DNA of 64,000 nucleotides, taken from NCBI RefSeq assembly GCF_001661345.1, contig NW_017962913.1, positions 129,428 to 193,427 on the forward strand, in the 5' to 3' direction. Under the pieces are notes generated by a model that saw only the letters and a program-made list of their open reading frames with translations, was not told the origin of the DNA and made no database searches. This document shows, in pieces, positions 52,483 through 62,238 of this stretch (its first letter is position 1; each line of letters starts with the position of its first letter). The translations under genes were made by a program, and so were the position numbers. The stretch is from Ascoidea rubescens DSM 1968 (lineage: Eukaryota > Ascomycota > Saccharomycetes > Ascoideales > Ascoideaceae).

Positions 52483-52486
52483 ATGA
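52397..52486 (+). other. Upstream ORF (29 codons) overlapping the PRE3 start
   Basis: ATG 52397 opens 29 codons ending in a TGA at 52484-52486, which shares bases with the PRE3 start (ATGA at 52483-52486). If the mRNA begins upstream of 52397, PRE3 would need leaky scanning or reinitiation. If transcription starts later, the uORF is not used. Confidence 0.4.
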
Positions 52487-53160
52487 ATGGCATTAGTGTT
52501 GATATCAATCATTTGAAAAAGGGTGAGGTTAACCTTGGTACCTCCATTATGGCTGTTACTTTCAAGGATGGTGTTATTTTAGGTGCTGATTCAAGAACAA
52601 CAACTGGTTCGTACATTGCCAATAGAGTAACTGATAAGTTAACCCAGGTTCATAACAAGATCTGGTGTTGCAGATCTGGTTCTGCTGCTGATACTCAAGC
52701 AATTGCTGATATTGTCACATATTATTTGAGTTTGCACCAAGCTCAACTAAATTTCCAAAAGGGCCCCTCAGTCAAAGATGCTGCTTCAATATTTCAAGAA
52801 TTGTGTTATACAAATAAAGATCGTTTGACTGCTGGTATTATATGTGCTGGTTATAATGAATCTACAGGAAAAGGCGAAGTTTACTCCATACCTCTTGGAG
52901 GTTCTTTACATAAGCAAAATTTTTCAATTGCTGGATCCGGATCTAGTTACATATATGGTTATTGTAATGAGCATTTCAAGAAAGATATGGAAAAAGATGA
53001 AGCAATTAATTTTGTTAAGCATTCGTTAGCGCAGGCAATAAAATGGGATGGAAGTTCTGGTGGCGTTATAAGAATGGTTTTATTAACTAAAGACGATATT
53101 GAAAGACTAATTTTTTTCCCTGAGGAGACTTATTTGGTTCCAAAAAACCATGAAATTTAA
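52483..53160 (+). CDS. PRE3: 20S proteasome beta1 catalytic subunit (caspase-like)
   Basis: 225 residues; ATG 52483 gives MNGISVDINHLKKGEVNLG, nearly identical to S. cerevisiae Pre3. The propeptide is cleaved before Thr20, the N-terminal nucleophile. Asp36 and Lys52 correspond to the conserved Asp17 and Lys33 of the active site. SGSAADTQAIAD, TAGIICAGYN and GSGSSYIYGY, then KWDGSSGGVIRMVLLTK, complete the beta1 fold. It supplies the post-acidic (caspase-like) activity. S. cerevisiae PRE3 has an intron near its start; none is needed here. No CTG codon is used. Confidence 0.97.
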   Translation: MNGISVDINHLKKGEVNLGTSIMAVTFKDGVILGADSRTTTGSYIANRVTDKLTQVHNKIWCCRSGSAADTQAIADIVTYYLSLHQAQLNFQKGPSVKDAASIFQELCYTNKDRLTAGIICAGYNESTGKGEVYSIPLGGSLHKQNFSIAGSGSSYIYGYCNEHFKKDMEKDEAINFVKHSLAQAIKWDGSSGGVIRMVLLTKDDIERLIFFPEETYLVPKNHEI

Positions 53161-53559
53161 TGTAACGGTAAATCTAAAGATTTTCAATTGTATTTATAAA
53201 TATGTAAATGTATATAAATATAAATATAGAGAGAGGAAAAAAGAAATATATTAATTAAACAAATTATACTTATTATGATGGCAGAAAATTACGTTATAAA
53301 ACTGAATAACAGAACTAAAGATTATAGAACACAAAAACGATGAAAGTGCTAAAAACAATCAAAACAAGAAATAATTGAGAAAACGAAAATAAAAGAAAAT
53401 AAAAGAAAAACCAAAATTATTTGTAAACATTCTTCTAATTAAAAATAATTAAAAATAATTAAAATATTAGAGAAACATCAAAGGAATTAAATAACAAGTA
53501 TAAAAACTGGAAAAAAAAAATATACATATAATGAAAACACCGAAATTATCTGCAATTAT
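53161..53559. other. Convergent intergenic region PRE3 / Asn-rich gene
   Basis: Highly AT-rich with repeated AATTAAAAATAATTAAAA-type units at about 53440-53465. No gene seen. Confidence 0.5.
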
Positions 53560-54558
53560 TTATTGCACATAACTAGAGTATAAAGACCAAACATTATTGC
53601 AATGCTGAATAAATTTGTCTTTATCTAATTTATTATCACCTGTTTTACAAAATTCGAATTCAAACTTATCGGAGCCAATTTTAATTTCTCCTTTGACGTC
53701 AGTATCAAATAAAGTATTTGAATCATTTTCAATGATATTTTCGCTCGTCACAAATTCAGCATCATCTTCAATTGCTTTTTGTTCGACGTCATCATCATCG
53801 TCATTTTCTTCGTCTTCTTCTTTTAAAGGTTCATTATTGATTGAATTTTCTTGATCAGATAACGGACTACCGGATTTTTGTTTCAGATTAGTATTGTTTT
53901 TATTATCGATATTATTATTTTTTTGATTACGGTTACGATTTATGTCAAAGAATTCTTCCTTTGCAGATAAGGGCTGCACACTTAAAGGAGCTATTCTTGT
54001 AAATTCTCCTGGAAAGACATCAGTGACATGAGGAGTGTTTGGGTTTTTGAGAGATTTGATGGAAGAGTTTTGTGAAGTTGAAAGTAGTTTAGATTTGTTT
54101 ATATTTGATGATTTGGAAAAGTTTTTAATGGAATTGAGAGGAATATTTTTTTTGTTTCTAAAATATTGGTATTGGTAATTGTTAGAAGAAGGGATTGAGG
54201 TTTGGGGGGCTTGTAAATAAGGAGAAGGAGCAGCGTATGGTGAGTTGATTGATAGGTTGTGATTTAATCTATTTGCAGATTGGTTGTAGAAGGTCAGGAA
54301 AAAGGGATGAGAATAATAGTAGTAAGGGTTTATATTAAGATTTTTAAGGTTTATATTTGAAGGAAAATTAGCAAAACGAGGAGAATTGAAGAAATTCTGA
54401 TTGAAAGCAGAAGGAGGAGGTATGGAGGAATTTAATGGAGCAATAAAAGGGTTGAAGTTGGGATAGTTTTTTAGGGAAGCAGTCAAGGGATTTTGAAAGT
54501 TTTGAAAGTTTTGAAGGTTCTGGAGCAATGGATTTGATAAAGAAGGGAGAGAATTTTT

Positions 54559-54630
<72 letters not shown>

Positions 54631-55917
54631 GGTGTTATTGGTATTATTGGTATTTTTGTTTTTATCTTTGGTGGTGTTAGAATTATTAATGGTGTCATTA
54701 GTATCGTTATTATTGAAAATTGAAGATTTGGGATTATTTTGAGGAAGAAGGTTGTTTAAAGAGTGGTTTTTGAGAATTGGAGCTGAGCGTATTAAAGGGT
54801 TCTGGAAGGAAGCGCTTGAGGCTAGTTGGATGTTGATAGGAGCTGGAGGGGGCTTTCTTCTTTTTAGGTTTTTGGTAAAGGAAGAGTTTTTCAATCTGGA
54901 GGTTAGATGAGCGATATTATCAGCTCTTTTTAATCTTTCGGAGATGTTATTTGCAGTAGTTGTGGTTGTGGTTAGAATTGCAGATCCAGAGATTGATTTT
55001 TGTTTTTTTGTTGGGGATTTGATAGAATTGGGAAGTATTTTAGGATCGAGTTGAGAGTCCATATCGACGCCCTGGTTTTCATTATTGTTATTATTGTTAT
55101 TATTACTATTGATATTATTATTGTTATTATTACTATTGATATTATTATCGTTATCATTATTATCGTTATCATTATTATCGTTATCATTATTATCGTTATC
55201 ATTATTATCGTTATCATTATTTTCATTTTTTTTATTTTGGTTGGAAGCAATTGTTTTGAGGTCAGTATCATCTGATATTTCAGATAAAGGTCTCTTTTTA
55301 TGGTTTGAAGAGTTGGAGGTGGACATGGAGGTGGAAATGGGGTTGGAAATGGAAATAGAAGAATTAGGAGAAGATATTATGATTGGAGGAGGAATTGTAG
55401 GGGATAAGAGATTATTTGGAGTAAGTGGGATATTTTTAATTGAAGAATTTATTGGAAAATTGGGATTGATTGGGGTATTGCCGGTTCTTCTACGTTGGAT
55501 TAGTTTTCTTTGGTTGGCTTCAATAGATTTTGATAGATATAGCCTTTGTTGCATTTCGGCATTTAGACTTGAAAAGCCTGGTGATAAACATTGGATAGCG
55601 TAAGACTCCATGGATGGCTTCAAGGTGTTGTTATTTTGTATGACGATAGTTTGCTTTTTGATGTTGTTTGAAGAGGTGAGAGTGGAAGAGGGTTTGAGAG
55701 AATTTCTGGAAGCAGTTGGAGTTGGAGTTAGAAATGTAGTAGGAGGGTTTGTATTAGTGATATTAGAGATATCGGAGAGGTTGATGGATAGGTCCTTTTT
55801 ATTAAAGTCTTTGGATTGGTTATCGTTTGCAGGTAAGGTATCGGGAGACAGAGAGGCCAGAGCAGCAGAGGTATCTGGGAGAGAATTGTGGGAGAGGTTT
55901 TTGATCTGAGAAGACAT
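53560..55917 (-). CDS. Unrecognised Asn/Ser-rich 785-residue protein
   Basis: ATG 55917; single open frame. No known domain was recognised. Most of it is low complexity: an NDNDN repeat region (about 230-280), an uninterrupted poly-Asn run of over 20 residues (ATT microsatellite at 54558-54629), FQNFQNFQN repeats, and Pro/Ser/Tyr-rich stretches. Islands that look conserved are SYAIQCLSPGFSSLNAEMQQRLYLSKSIEANQRKLIQRRR (given here in parts: residues about 103-145), VFPGEFTRIAPLSVQPLSAKEEFF (about 640-662) and the acidic C-terminus ending with FIQHCNNVWSLYSSYV. The pattern (basic helix, short linear motifs, prion-like Asn tracts) is like fungal transcription regulators of the G1/S or Sin3-associated type, but this is only an impression. 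Confidence 0.75.
54558..54629. repeat. ATT trinucleotide repeat coding poly-Asn
   Basis: About 23 tandem ATT units inside the 785-residue gene, the longest homopolymer-coding microsatellite in the window. Confidence 0.9.
55085..55225. repeat. Imperfect ATT/ATC-rich repeat coding Asn-Asp tracts
   Basis: Tandem near-copies of TTATTATCGTTATCA (15 bases) coding NDNDN units in the 785-residue gene, preceded by ATT/GTT repeats coding poly-Asn. Confidence 0.8.
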
Positions 55918-56766
55918 GGTAGAATATATATGGCTTTAGCGATGGCAGAGAGAAGCAAAAAGAGAGCGAGCAAAGAGAAAAGAAAAAACCAGCAGGATGA
56001 CAAATCCTGAAAGTGAAACAAAACCAAAGGAAGATCAAGTATTAAATATTAGGTTGTAACTGAGCGAAGCAGAGAGAATAGAAGGTGGAAAGAGCTGTGC
56101 AGATAAAACAGAGCTGTGCTCGCTGTTTGAAAGACTGGAGAATGGACGCACGCGCAGAAGCACACGCAGCAGCAGACCCCACAGCTGCGGAACCACCCCT
56201 GACCGTTGCGGGAGAAACCGTGCTGTCTCTGCTGCTTCTGCTGTTTCTGCTGCCTCTGCCGCATTATATCTGCTTCCCAACGGAGCTGCTGAAACCGCGC
56301 GCCGCCGGAATGTGCGCGCCGCAAACCGCGCACAGTCAGACCTGAAACGTCGGCCATCGGCTCCTCCCGTCCACCACAGGGCTGAGCCCGCTCAACGGCC
56401 TCACCTGCTGCCTCCCTTCCCACTGGTAACGGGGATACTCTGGCCCACACACATGTTTCAAGGTGACACTCGAAACACACGCATGCTGCCGCAGACACCA
56501 CAGTGCGCCGCAGACCAATGCTATATTTAGCTCGCGATCCCCAGCGCTGGATCCTTCTCTCGAGGTGTGGAAGCTTTTCCAGTGCTACGGTGGAGATGCC
56601 CTTACCACTATTTATATCTGGTTATAAATACTCGATATCTGTCTGTTTTGGAGTTCCACATTTCAGCTCTTCTGTCCTTCTCACTATTGTTCTTTTGCTG
56701 TTGCTGCAACTCCTCTACTCCCTTTCTCACTCTCGTTTTCTCTTCTCTTTTTCTCCCACGTTTATC
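55918..56766. promoter_or_regulatory. Divergent 850-base region with GC island between two unrecognised genes
   Basis: The core 56140-56420 is GC-rich (40 G/C of 60 in 56161-56220) and contains TCTGCTGCTTCTGCTG-type triplet repeats. The flanks are AT-rich. Frames open through the island on both strands (for example 56049-56501) are explained by the base composition and are not called as genes. Confidence 0.55.
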
Positions 56767-57690
56767 ATGAATATTAGTGCTCCCATTCTTGATACATCCT
56801 CTGCTCTCTCCAACACTCTCATTCGCCAGTACAAAATCACCAAGCACTTATCCAACGAAAAGATCCTTCTCCTCAACCAGTTCATGTCCTCCACTACAAA
56901 GATCAGAAATATCAACATCAACCAGGAAACCAACCATCCCACAATCTTTCTCTGGAGACAGGATATCATCGATCTTTCAAAGGAATTGAAATTGCCAACC
57001 GATTCCTTCCTAAACGAGACCTATCAACCTGTAAACCCTATAGAACTATTCAATTTCAAGATATTTCAACAAAAAATTTTGTCCTCAATTAATAACAACA
57101 ACTATCCTTACTCGTTTCAACATCTACATCCCGCTTTTATCTATAAAATTATAAGCAAAAAATTCATCAACAACTACATTTATGATAATGAATCAACTTT
57201 ATACCAAATCCTATCTACTTTTAACATAAGTCATTACCAAATTCATGACTATTCTGATATTGTAAATATCTTTGATACTCTAGATGCCATATTCAACCAA
57301 TTTCAAATTCAGAGAAATTTCATGCTTACTAATGACGAAAAAATACTAATCTACCTCAAAAAGATCTTGATTAATACAAATAATAAAAATTTATTGGATG
57401 TTTACCAAAAGTTCATCAAAAAGTATAATATAATAAAAAATTTCAATCGCTCACCAGATAATAATAATAATAATAATGATAATAATAACCCTACTATTAA
57501 TAACAATAACAATAACAATAACAACATCAATAATAATAACCAGTTTTTATATATCAATTTAAGACATATCTTGATAGAGAAATTGTGTAAATTAAATCCT
57601 CATGTAACAATACCCCAATCGAATTCTTCTCACCATGAAAGAAAATTCTCTTTTACAACTAAATTCTTCAGAAACAAAAGATCCCTTTAA
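56767..57690 (+). CDS. Unrecognised Asn/Ile-rich 307-residue protein
   Basis: Start ATG 56767, chosen because the pyrimidine-rich leader just before it (56640-56765) reads as a 5' UTR, although the frame is open to about 56503. No family was recognised. A relatively complex N-terminal two thirds is helical and rich in Ile, Asn, Lys and Tyr (IFLWRQDIIDLSKEL, LHPAFIYKIISKKF). A poly-Asn segment at about 233-258 precedes a basic tail (HHERKFSFTTKFFRNKRSL). Could be a lineage-specific gene. Confidence 0.6.
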   Translation: MNISAPILDTSSALSNTLIRQYKITKHLSNEKILLLNQFMSSTTKIRNININQETNHPTIFLWRQDIIDLSKELKLPTDSFLNETYQPVNPIELFNFKIFQQKILSSINNNNYPYSFQHLHPAFIYKIISKKFINNYIYDNESTLYQILSTFNISHYQIHDYSDIVNIFDTLDAIFNQFQIQRNFMLTNDEKILIYLKKILINTNNKNLLDVYQKFIKKYNIIKNFNRSPDNNNNNNDNNNPTINNNNNNNNNINNNNQFLYINLRHILIEKLCKLNPHVTIPQSNSSHHERKFSFTTKFFRNKRSL

Positions 57691-57730
57691 TCAATCCTAC
57701 TTGATTCTATATCACTCTATTCATTCATCT

Positions 57731-57779
57731 ATTTCCTATTTCCTATTTCCTATTTCCTATTTCCTATTTCCTATTTCCT
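57731..57779. repeat. Seven tandem ATTTCCT units
   Basis: A perfect 7-base repeat, seven copies, about 40 bases after the stop of the 307-residue ORF. Confidence 0.92.
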
Positions 57780-59243
57780 ATTTACTTATATGTATTCTAT
57801 CTTTTCTCAATTATATTATTCACCTCATTTTTCTATCCACCTTATTCATCTTCTTTATCAATGTTTGCCTTTAATTTTATCCATGTTGCTCTCCTATACT
57901 GTAATCCTTAGCCGTACATCCTCAACTTTATTATCATCATCGATATCTTAATATCAATTACCCCATACAGAATTATTCTATCTTACTTTCTACATTTAGC
58001 ATTTCATAATATTCTATATAATATTACTATCTTTTCTATTCATTTTTTACATAATCAATCAATCAATCTAAGAGTCGATCTCTCTTTCTTTTCTTTAACT
58101 TTATTCTTTTGTAATTCTCAATATTATGTTTTATGTTATAATCATTATCACTATAATTAATATAATTAATATTATAATTAATATTACTATAATTAATAAT
58201 ATTATTAATATCTTAATACCTCATTTGTTATAAATCTGAGGGCTTATTCGAATTTTCTTTTATTACTTTTTTTTTTTCATTCCAATTTACTATTATTCAA
58301 ATCTCTTTCTTTTATTTGTTTCACACTATAATGGTTTCATAATAGTAATTCACTTCACTTCACTTCACTTCGATACAATATAATACTCGGCTTCAATCAA
58401 TCACCTCATCTTTAATAAATTATCAATTACATTCTTAATGATTATTAATAGAAGTAACATTTTGATAGATATACTTTAATAACAATAACAATAATAATAA
58501 TAATAATAAAATCCAAAGAATCGTTCTAGATTTTTCAAATTTTATTACTTATTTATTATTATCTTTTTATTTATTTATTTATTATTTATTTGTTCATTAT
58601 TTATTTGTTCATTTATTATTATTTTGATTTTTCTAATTGATGTAAATTTTGTATTTTTTCCATGTAAAAGCGTATACATGCATGTGACATTTATGCATAA
58701 ATATTAACTCAAACTTTTCTTGTCCCAAATTAATCCACATCAATTATCAATTGCAATAAGCAATATTTAATAAGATTGTCTCTATGGTTCTTAGTATCTT
58801 CTTACAAAAATATTATCAAAAATGAGTGGTTTTTTTCCAATTCATTGCATTAGTGAGTTGAAGAATTGAAAAAATAAACAATTTCTCTTTTTTAGAAGAT
58901 TAAATTAAAGATAACTTTTATCGCTCACTTTTAAGAGTGAATTTTGGAATCCACATCAACAACAGTGGCTGCCAAATTCTAAAAAAAAACAAGAAAAGCC
59001 TGCGGAAAAACAAATTCAAACAAAGCGTGCCCTAATATAATTTTATTTCATTTGGTTTCATTTGGTTTCATTTTTTTTATTTTTTTGAATTACCAATGGT
59101 TTATGGATGTAATTATCCAAATTTTCTGTTCTCTGTTTTTTTTTCTTTTTTAATCAACTTGCTTTCAAAATTGGATTGAAGAATTAGCTCATTTCTCTGA
59201 CCTGGAAAAACAAATTGAAAAGAAAAACAAAAAAAAGCCGCGC

Positions 59244-59336
59244 CACGTGGAGAGTAGCAATAAGCAGGATGATTATCTAATTTCGCATGGTATTACTATG
59301 GAGATTCCCCCTTAAGAGCCAAATATGTTACACGTG
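59244..59336. promoter_or_regulatory. CACGTG pair flanking a CCCCT stress-element core
   Basis: CACGTG at 59244-59249 and 59331-59336 with CCCCCT at 59307-59312 between, about 690-780 bases before the ATG at 60020. CCCCT/AGGGG is the Msn2/4 (STRE) and related zinc-finger core in yeasts. The clustering suggests an upstream activating region. Confidence 0.45.
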
Positions 59337-60019
59337 GATGTCTAGAATCTGGAGACCGGTGAGAATTGGAGCTTAGGTTGCTTTTGTACCGAATCTTGTT
59401 GCTTTTAGTATGTGTCAAACTCTAAATGAGAGAACTTGAAACGGAGTCTAGCAAATTGAAGAAGAGATGTGAACGATTGCTAGATGTAGATTTTACCCTC
59501 ATTTTTGTTGACATTTGTAATCAAAGTGAGGATAATATTAAGTGTGATAATATGATAGTCTGCTAGTAAGTATGATGTTTTAATCACTCATAAGTAATTG
59601 AGTTGTTAAGATGGTAAAATTGCTTTGTAAACAAAAGAACAAAAGAATTGAGTTAGTATGACACATTGGTACTAAAATATCGACACAGTAACAGTGATAG
59701 GGAGAAAAGACACCAGATTAATAATGTGTTGTTGATAACAAATTGGGGAGAGTTCATAGGTCGATTAACAAATTGTTGTTCTTGATTTCTAGATATGAGG
59801 AAGAAAGAATGATTAAATGAAGAAGAAATGATATAAAAAAGGGATGAGATCTCCTCATATTTGCAAATAAATTAACAACAAATACAAAAGTACATACTAT
59901 TGAACAAGTAATTTTATAATATTTATTCAGGTCTCAAATAATTCAGACAATCGGTTTTTCAATTCAATCTCAGTTATTATTCTTATTATCCTTATTATTA
60001 TTAAAACAGTTGATACAAA

Positions 60020-60370
60020 ATGAGTGGTATTTTTGATAGAATGATCTCATATTTAAACAGTGGACCAAACCAATATGCATCAGGTTCAAGATCCAATGCT
60101 TACTCTGATCGAAACATGATCTATGGCAGAGATGTTACTAACTCATCGGCAACTGCTCATCCTAACCGCAAGAGCAGAAGATTGAGCACTATTTCAATTG
60201 AATCTGGAGATTCAATGGACATGCCCCACAAAGACGAAGAGGCTGGAATTTTTGATGACAAAATGAAAATGAAAAAGAACATGGACATGAAGAAGATGGA
60301 AAGAGATAATAACAATACATCAGACTTTATTGATGCACATGAAGGTATCTTTGCCAACTTTAGCAATTAA
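60020..60370 (+). CDS. Small unrecognised protein (116 residues) with three Gly-Ile-Phe motifs
   Basis: ATG 60020. No family was recognised. It is hydrophilic, with three short related motifs: SGIFDRM at the start, AGIFDDKM at about 75-82 and EGIFANF near the end. The middle has RRLSTISIE, a PKA-type Arg-Arg-x-Ser site, and then a Met/Lys/Asp-rich charged segment. The codon pattern is regular and the long structured upstream region argues for a real, regulated gene. It could be a small stress or signalling effector; that is inference. There is no CTG codon. Confidence 0.65.
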   Translation: MSGIFDRMISYLNSGPNQYASGSRSNAYSDRNMIYGRDVTNSSATAHPNRKSRRLSTISIESGDSMDMPHKDEEAGIFDDKMKMKKNMDMKKMERDNNNTSDFIDAHEGIFANFSN

Positions 60371-61487
60371 CAGGGAGCTGTCGCTGCTGTTGTTGATATT
60401 TGTTTTTTATTATAGGATCTCTCAAAACATTTGACAGTGCTGGTATTTTTGGTTTATTTGAGTATCCGTTATTTAATTTGTTTATTTTTGTTTTTGACAT
60501 TTAATTCTTCTAGTGATATTTTATAATATTTTAACATTTTATAATACTTTTGGTTATATTTTGATTTGTTTTTTTTGATTTTATTTTCCATTATTTAGTC
60601 GATATTCTTTTTACACAACATAGGAAATAGGAAATGAGATGCATTTCGCAAGATGGCATCTTATCTATCCGTAACTACACTAATACACATCATCAAATAG
60701 AAACGTGCGCAATACAATTATTAATATTATATCATTACCGAAAAAAGCAAAACAAATTGCTAGCTCGAGGCTTGAAAGAATGAGAAATCGGTGGAAAAAC
60801 CGAGAAAAGTGAAAAACGTCAATTACTAACCCAGCTCTGGCAAAACTACTATTGGCCTGCAGTGACGGACGTGCTGACAAATACCCACCACCCTGCAGAT
60901 CGCAGGCTGGACATCATCGCTGGCACCTTGAGGACCAACGGCTGGTGAGCTGGAGTAGCGCAATGGCAGCGTGAAAGGGTGAAGGACATTCCCTGGCGGT
61001 CGTACTTCCGTCTCCCCGCTAGACACTAGCGGTGCTGCACTGTGCTCACAGCTGCTATCGGAGATAGTTCCGGAAGAGGCAGCGGCGGCGGCGGAGAGCC
61101 CGCTCCGCAGCGTCGGGCTCGCATCGCACGCCGTGGCCCAATGAAAACGGGCAAATTAGCAGTGGATCCTGAGGACGTGGGTCTCTCAGCAAAAACTATG
61201 ACTGTCAATTTTTCACCTGCTACAACGAGTGCACTCAACCATATATATAGGCTATCTTTTTCCTTTCCTGTGTTTAAGATTTTTTGCACCTTTCCTCTCT
61301 TCATCTCTCATCTCTCTTCCTTCCCCCCTTGCGTCTTTTATACCTCTTGTATTTTCTACGCTCTCATCACTTTGCATTTTTCTTCTGTTATTTTACTCTT
61401 CACTACAATCTTCACTCTTCAATTGATAGTCTACTCTACATTATCCACCTCTACATTATCCACACCTTGCAATCCACACTTGTCACA
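60371..61487. promoter_or_regulatory. ISU1 upstream region with GC island
   Basis: An AT-rich left half (3' region of the 116-residue gene), then an extreme GC island at about 60835-61180 (48 G/C of 60 in 61081-61140, with GGC triplets). TATATATA lies at 61242-61249, followed by a long pyrimidine-rich leader to the ISU1 ATG. Open frames in the island are on both strands and not credible as genes. Confidence 0.6.
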
Positions 61488-62045
61488 ATGTTTCCAGCAA
61501 AGAGATTAATAACCTCTTTATCCTCGCAATCTGCTTTGCTTTCTTCTTTTATTGTCAAACCACAAATAGCCTCTAGATCAGTCAAACCTATAATACTCAC
61601 ACAATTCAACCAATTCAAAAGAAGTTACCATCCAAAAGTCATAGACCACTACCAAAACCCAAGAAACGTTGGTTCTCTAGACAAAAACTCCCCTAATGTC
61701 GGTACTGGTCTAGTTGGTGCTCCAGCCTGTGGTGATGTTATGAGATTGCAAATTAAAGTCAGCGATGACGGGATTATAGAGGATGTCAAGTTCAAAACCT
61801 TTGGCTGTGGTTCTGCCATAGCAAGCTCTAGTTTTGCAACTGAATTGATTCGTGGAAAAAATATCAACGACGCTTTGGAAATTAAAAATACCCTTATTGC
61901 AAAGGAATTATCTTTACCCCCCGTCAAATTACACTGTTCAATGCTCGCCGAAGATGCCATTAAGAGTGCAGTAAAGGACTACAGAAACAAAAGAGCTAAA
62001 TTTATCAAAAACCCAACCATAGGTCCTGATGCTGCCTCAATTTAA
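61488..62045 (+). CDS. ISU1: Mitochondrial iron-sulfur cluster scaffold (IscU type)
   Basis: 185 residues from ATG 61488. Mitochondrial presequence about 1-45, then the IscU fold YHPKVIDHYQNPRNVGSLD. Cluster-ligand Cys81 (GAPACGDVM), Cys107 (FGCGSAIASS) and Cys150 (LHCSMLAEDA) are present, with the Hsp70-binding LPPVK at 143-147. It accepts sulfur from Nfs1-Isd11 and is the scaffold for [2Fe-2S] assembly in the matrix. It could equally be called ISU2; species with one copy use ISU1. It is convergent with SPC24. Confidence 0.96.
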   Translation: MFPAKRLITSLSSQSALLSSFIVKPQIASRSVKPIILTQFNQFKRSYHPKVIDHYQNPRNVGSLDKNSPNVGTGLVGAPACGDVMRLQIKVSDDGIIEDVKFKTFGCGSAIASSSFATELIRGKNINDALEIKNTLIAKELSLPPVKLHCSMLAEDAIKSAVKDYRNKRAKFIKNPTIGPDAASI

Positions 62046-62238
62046 ATTTAATCTATAATTTACTATCAATATTTTATACTTTTATTTCTTCCCTACTCTA
62101 GTTTTCTTTTTTTTTTTATTTACACCACTGTTTCATTTTGTTATTAAGTTTTTTTTATTATCTTTTATATTATACTTTTCATTATTCATTAAGTTATACA
62201 TAAAATAAATATCTAATTACTATCAATTACCTTCTCGT

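Larger units (their letters stand above)
57691..60019. other. 2.3 kb gene-free AT-rich region upstream of the 116-residue gene
   Basis: The longest stretch without a gene. It holds seven tandem ATTTCCT units (57731-57779), four TTCAC units (about 58349-58368), an AT palindrome cluster of TAATTAATATTA type (about 58150-58212), and ATTT-rich tracts (58560-58620). Closer to the next gene are CACGTG at 59244-59249 and 59331-59336, CCCCCT (stress-element core CCCCT) at 59307-59312, and TATAAAAA at 59832-59839. The right part looks like a long, multi-site promoter. Nothing identifies a tRNA, origin or centromere, though an origin or non-coding RNA cannot be excluded. Confidence 0.55.

Noticed and set aside
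56049-56501. Minus-strand frame of 150 codons in the GC island
   Set aside because: Long frames on several strands are expected in GC-rich DNA of an AT-rich genome; no recognisable features.
60826-61304. Minus-strand frames in the ISU1 upstream GC island
   Set aside because: Composition artefacts; overlap frames on the other strand and the likely promoter.
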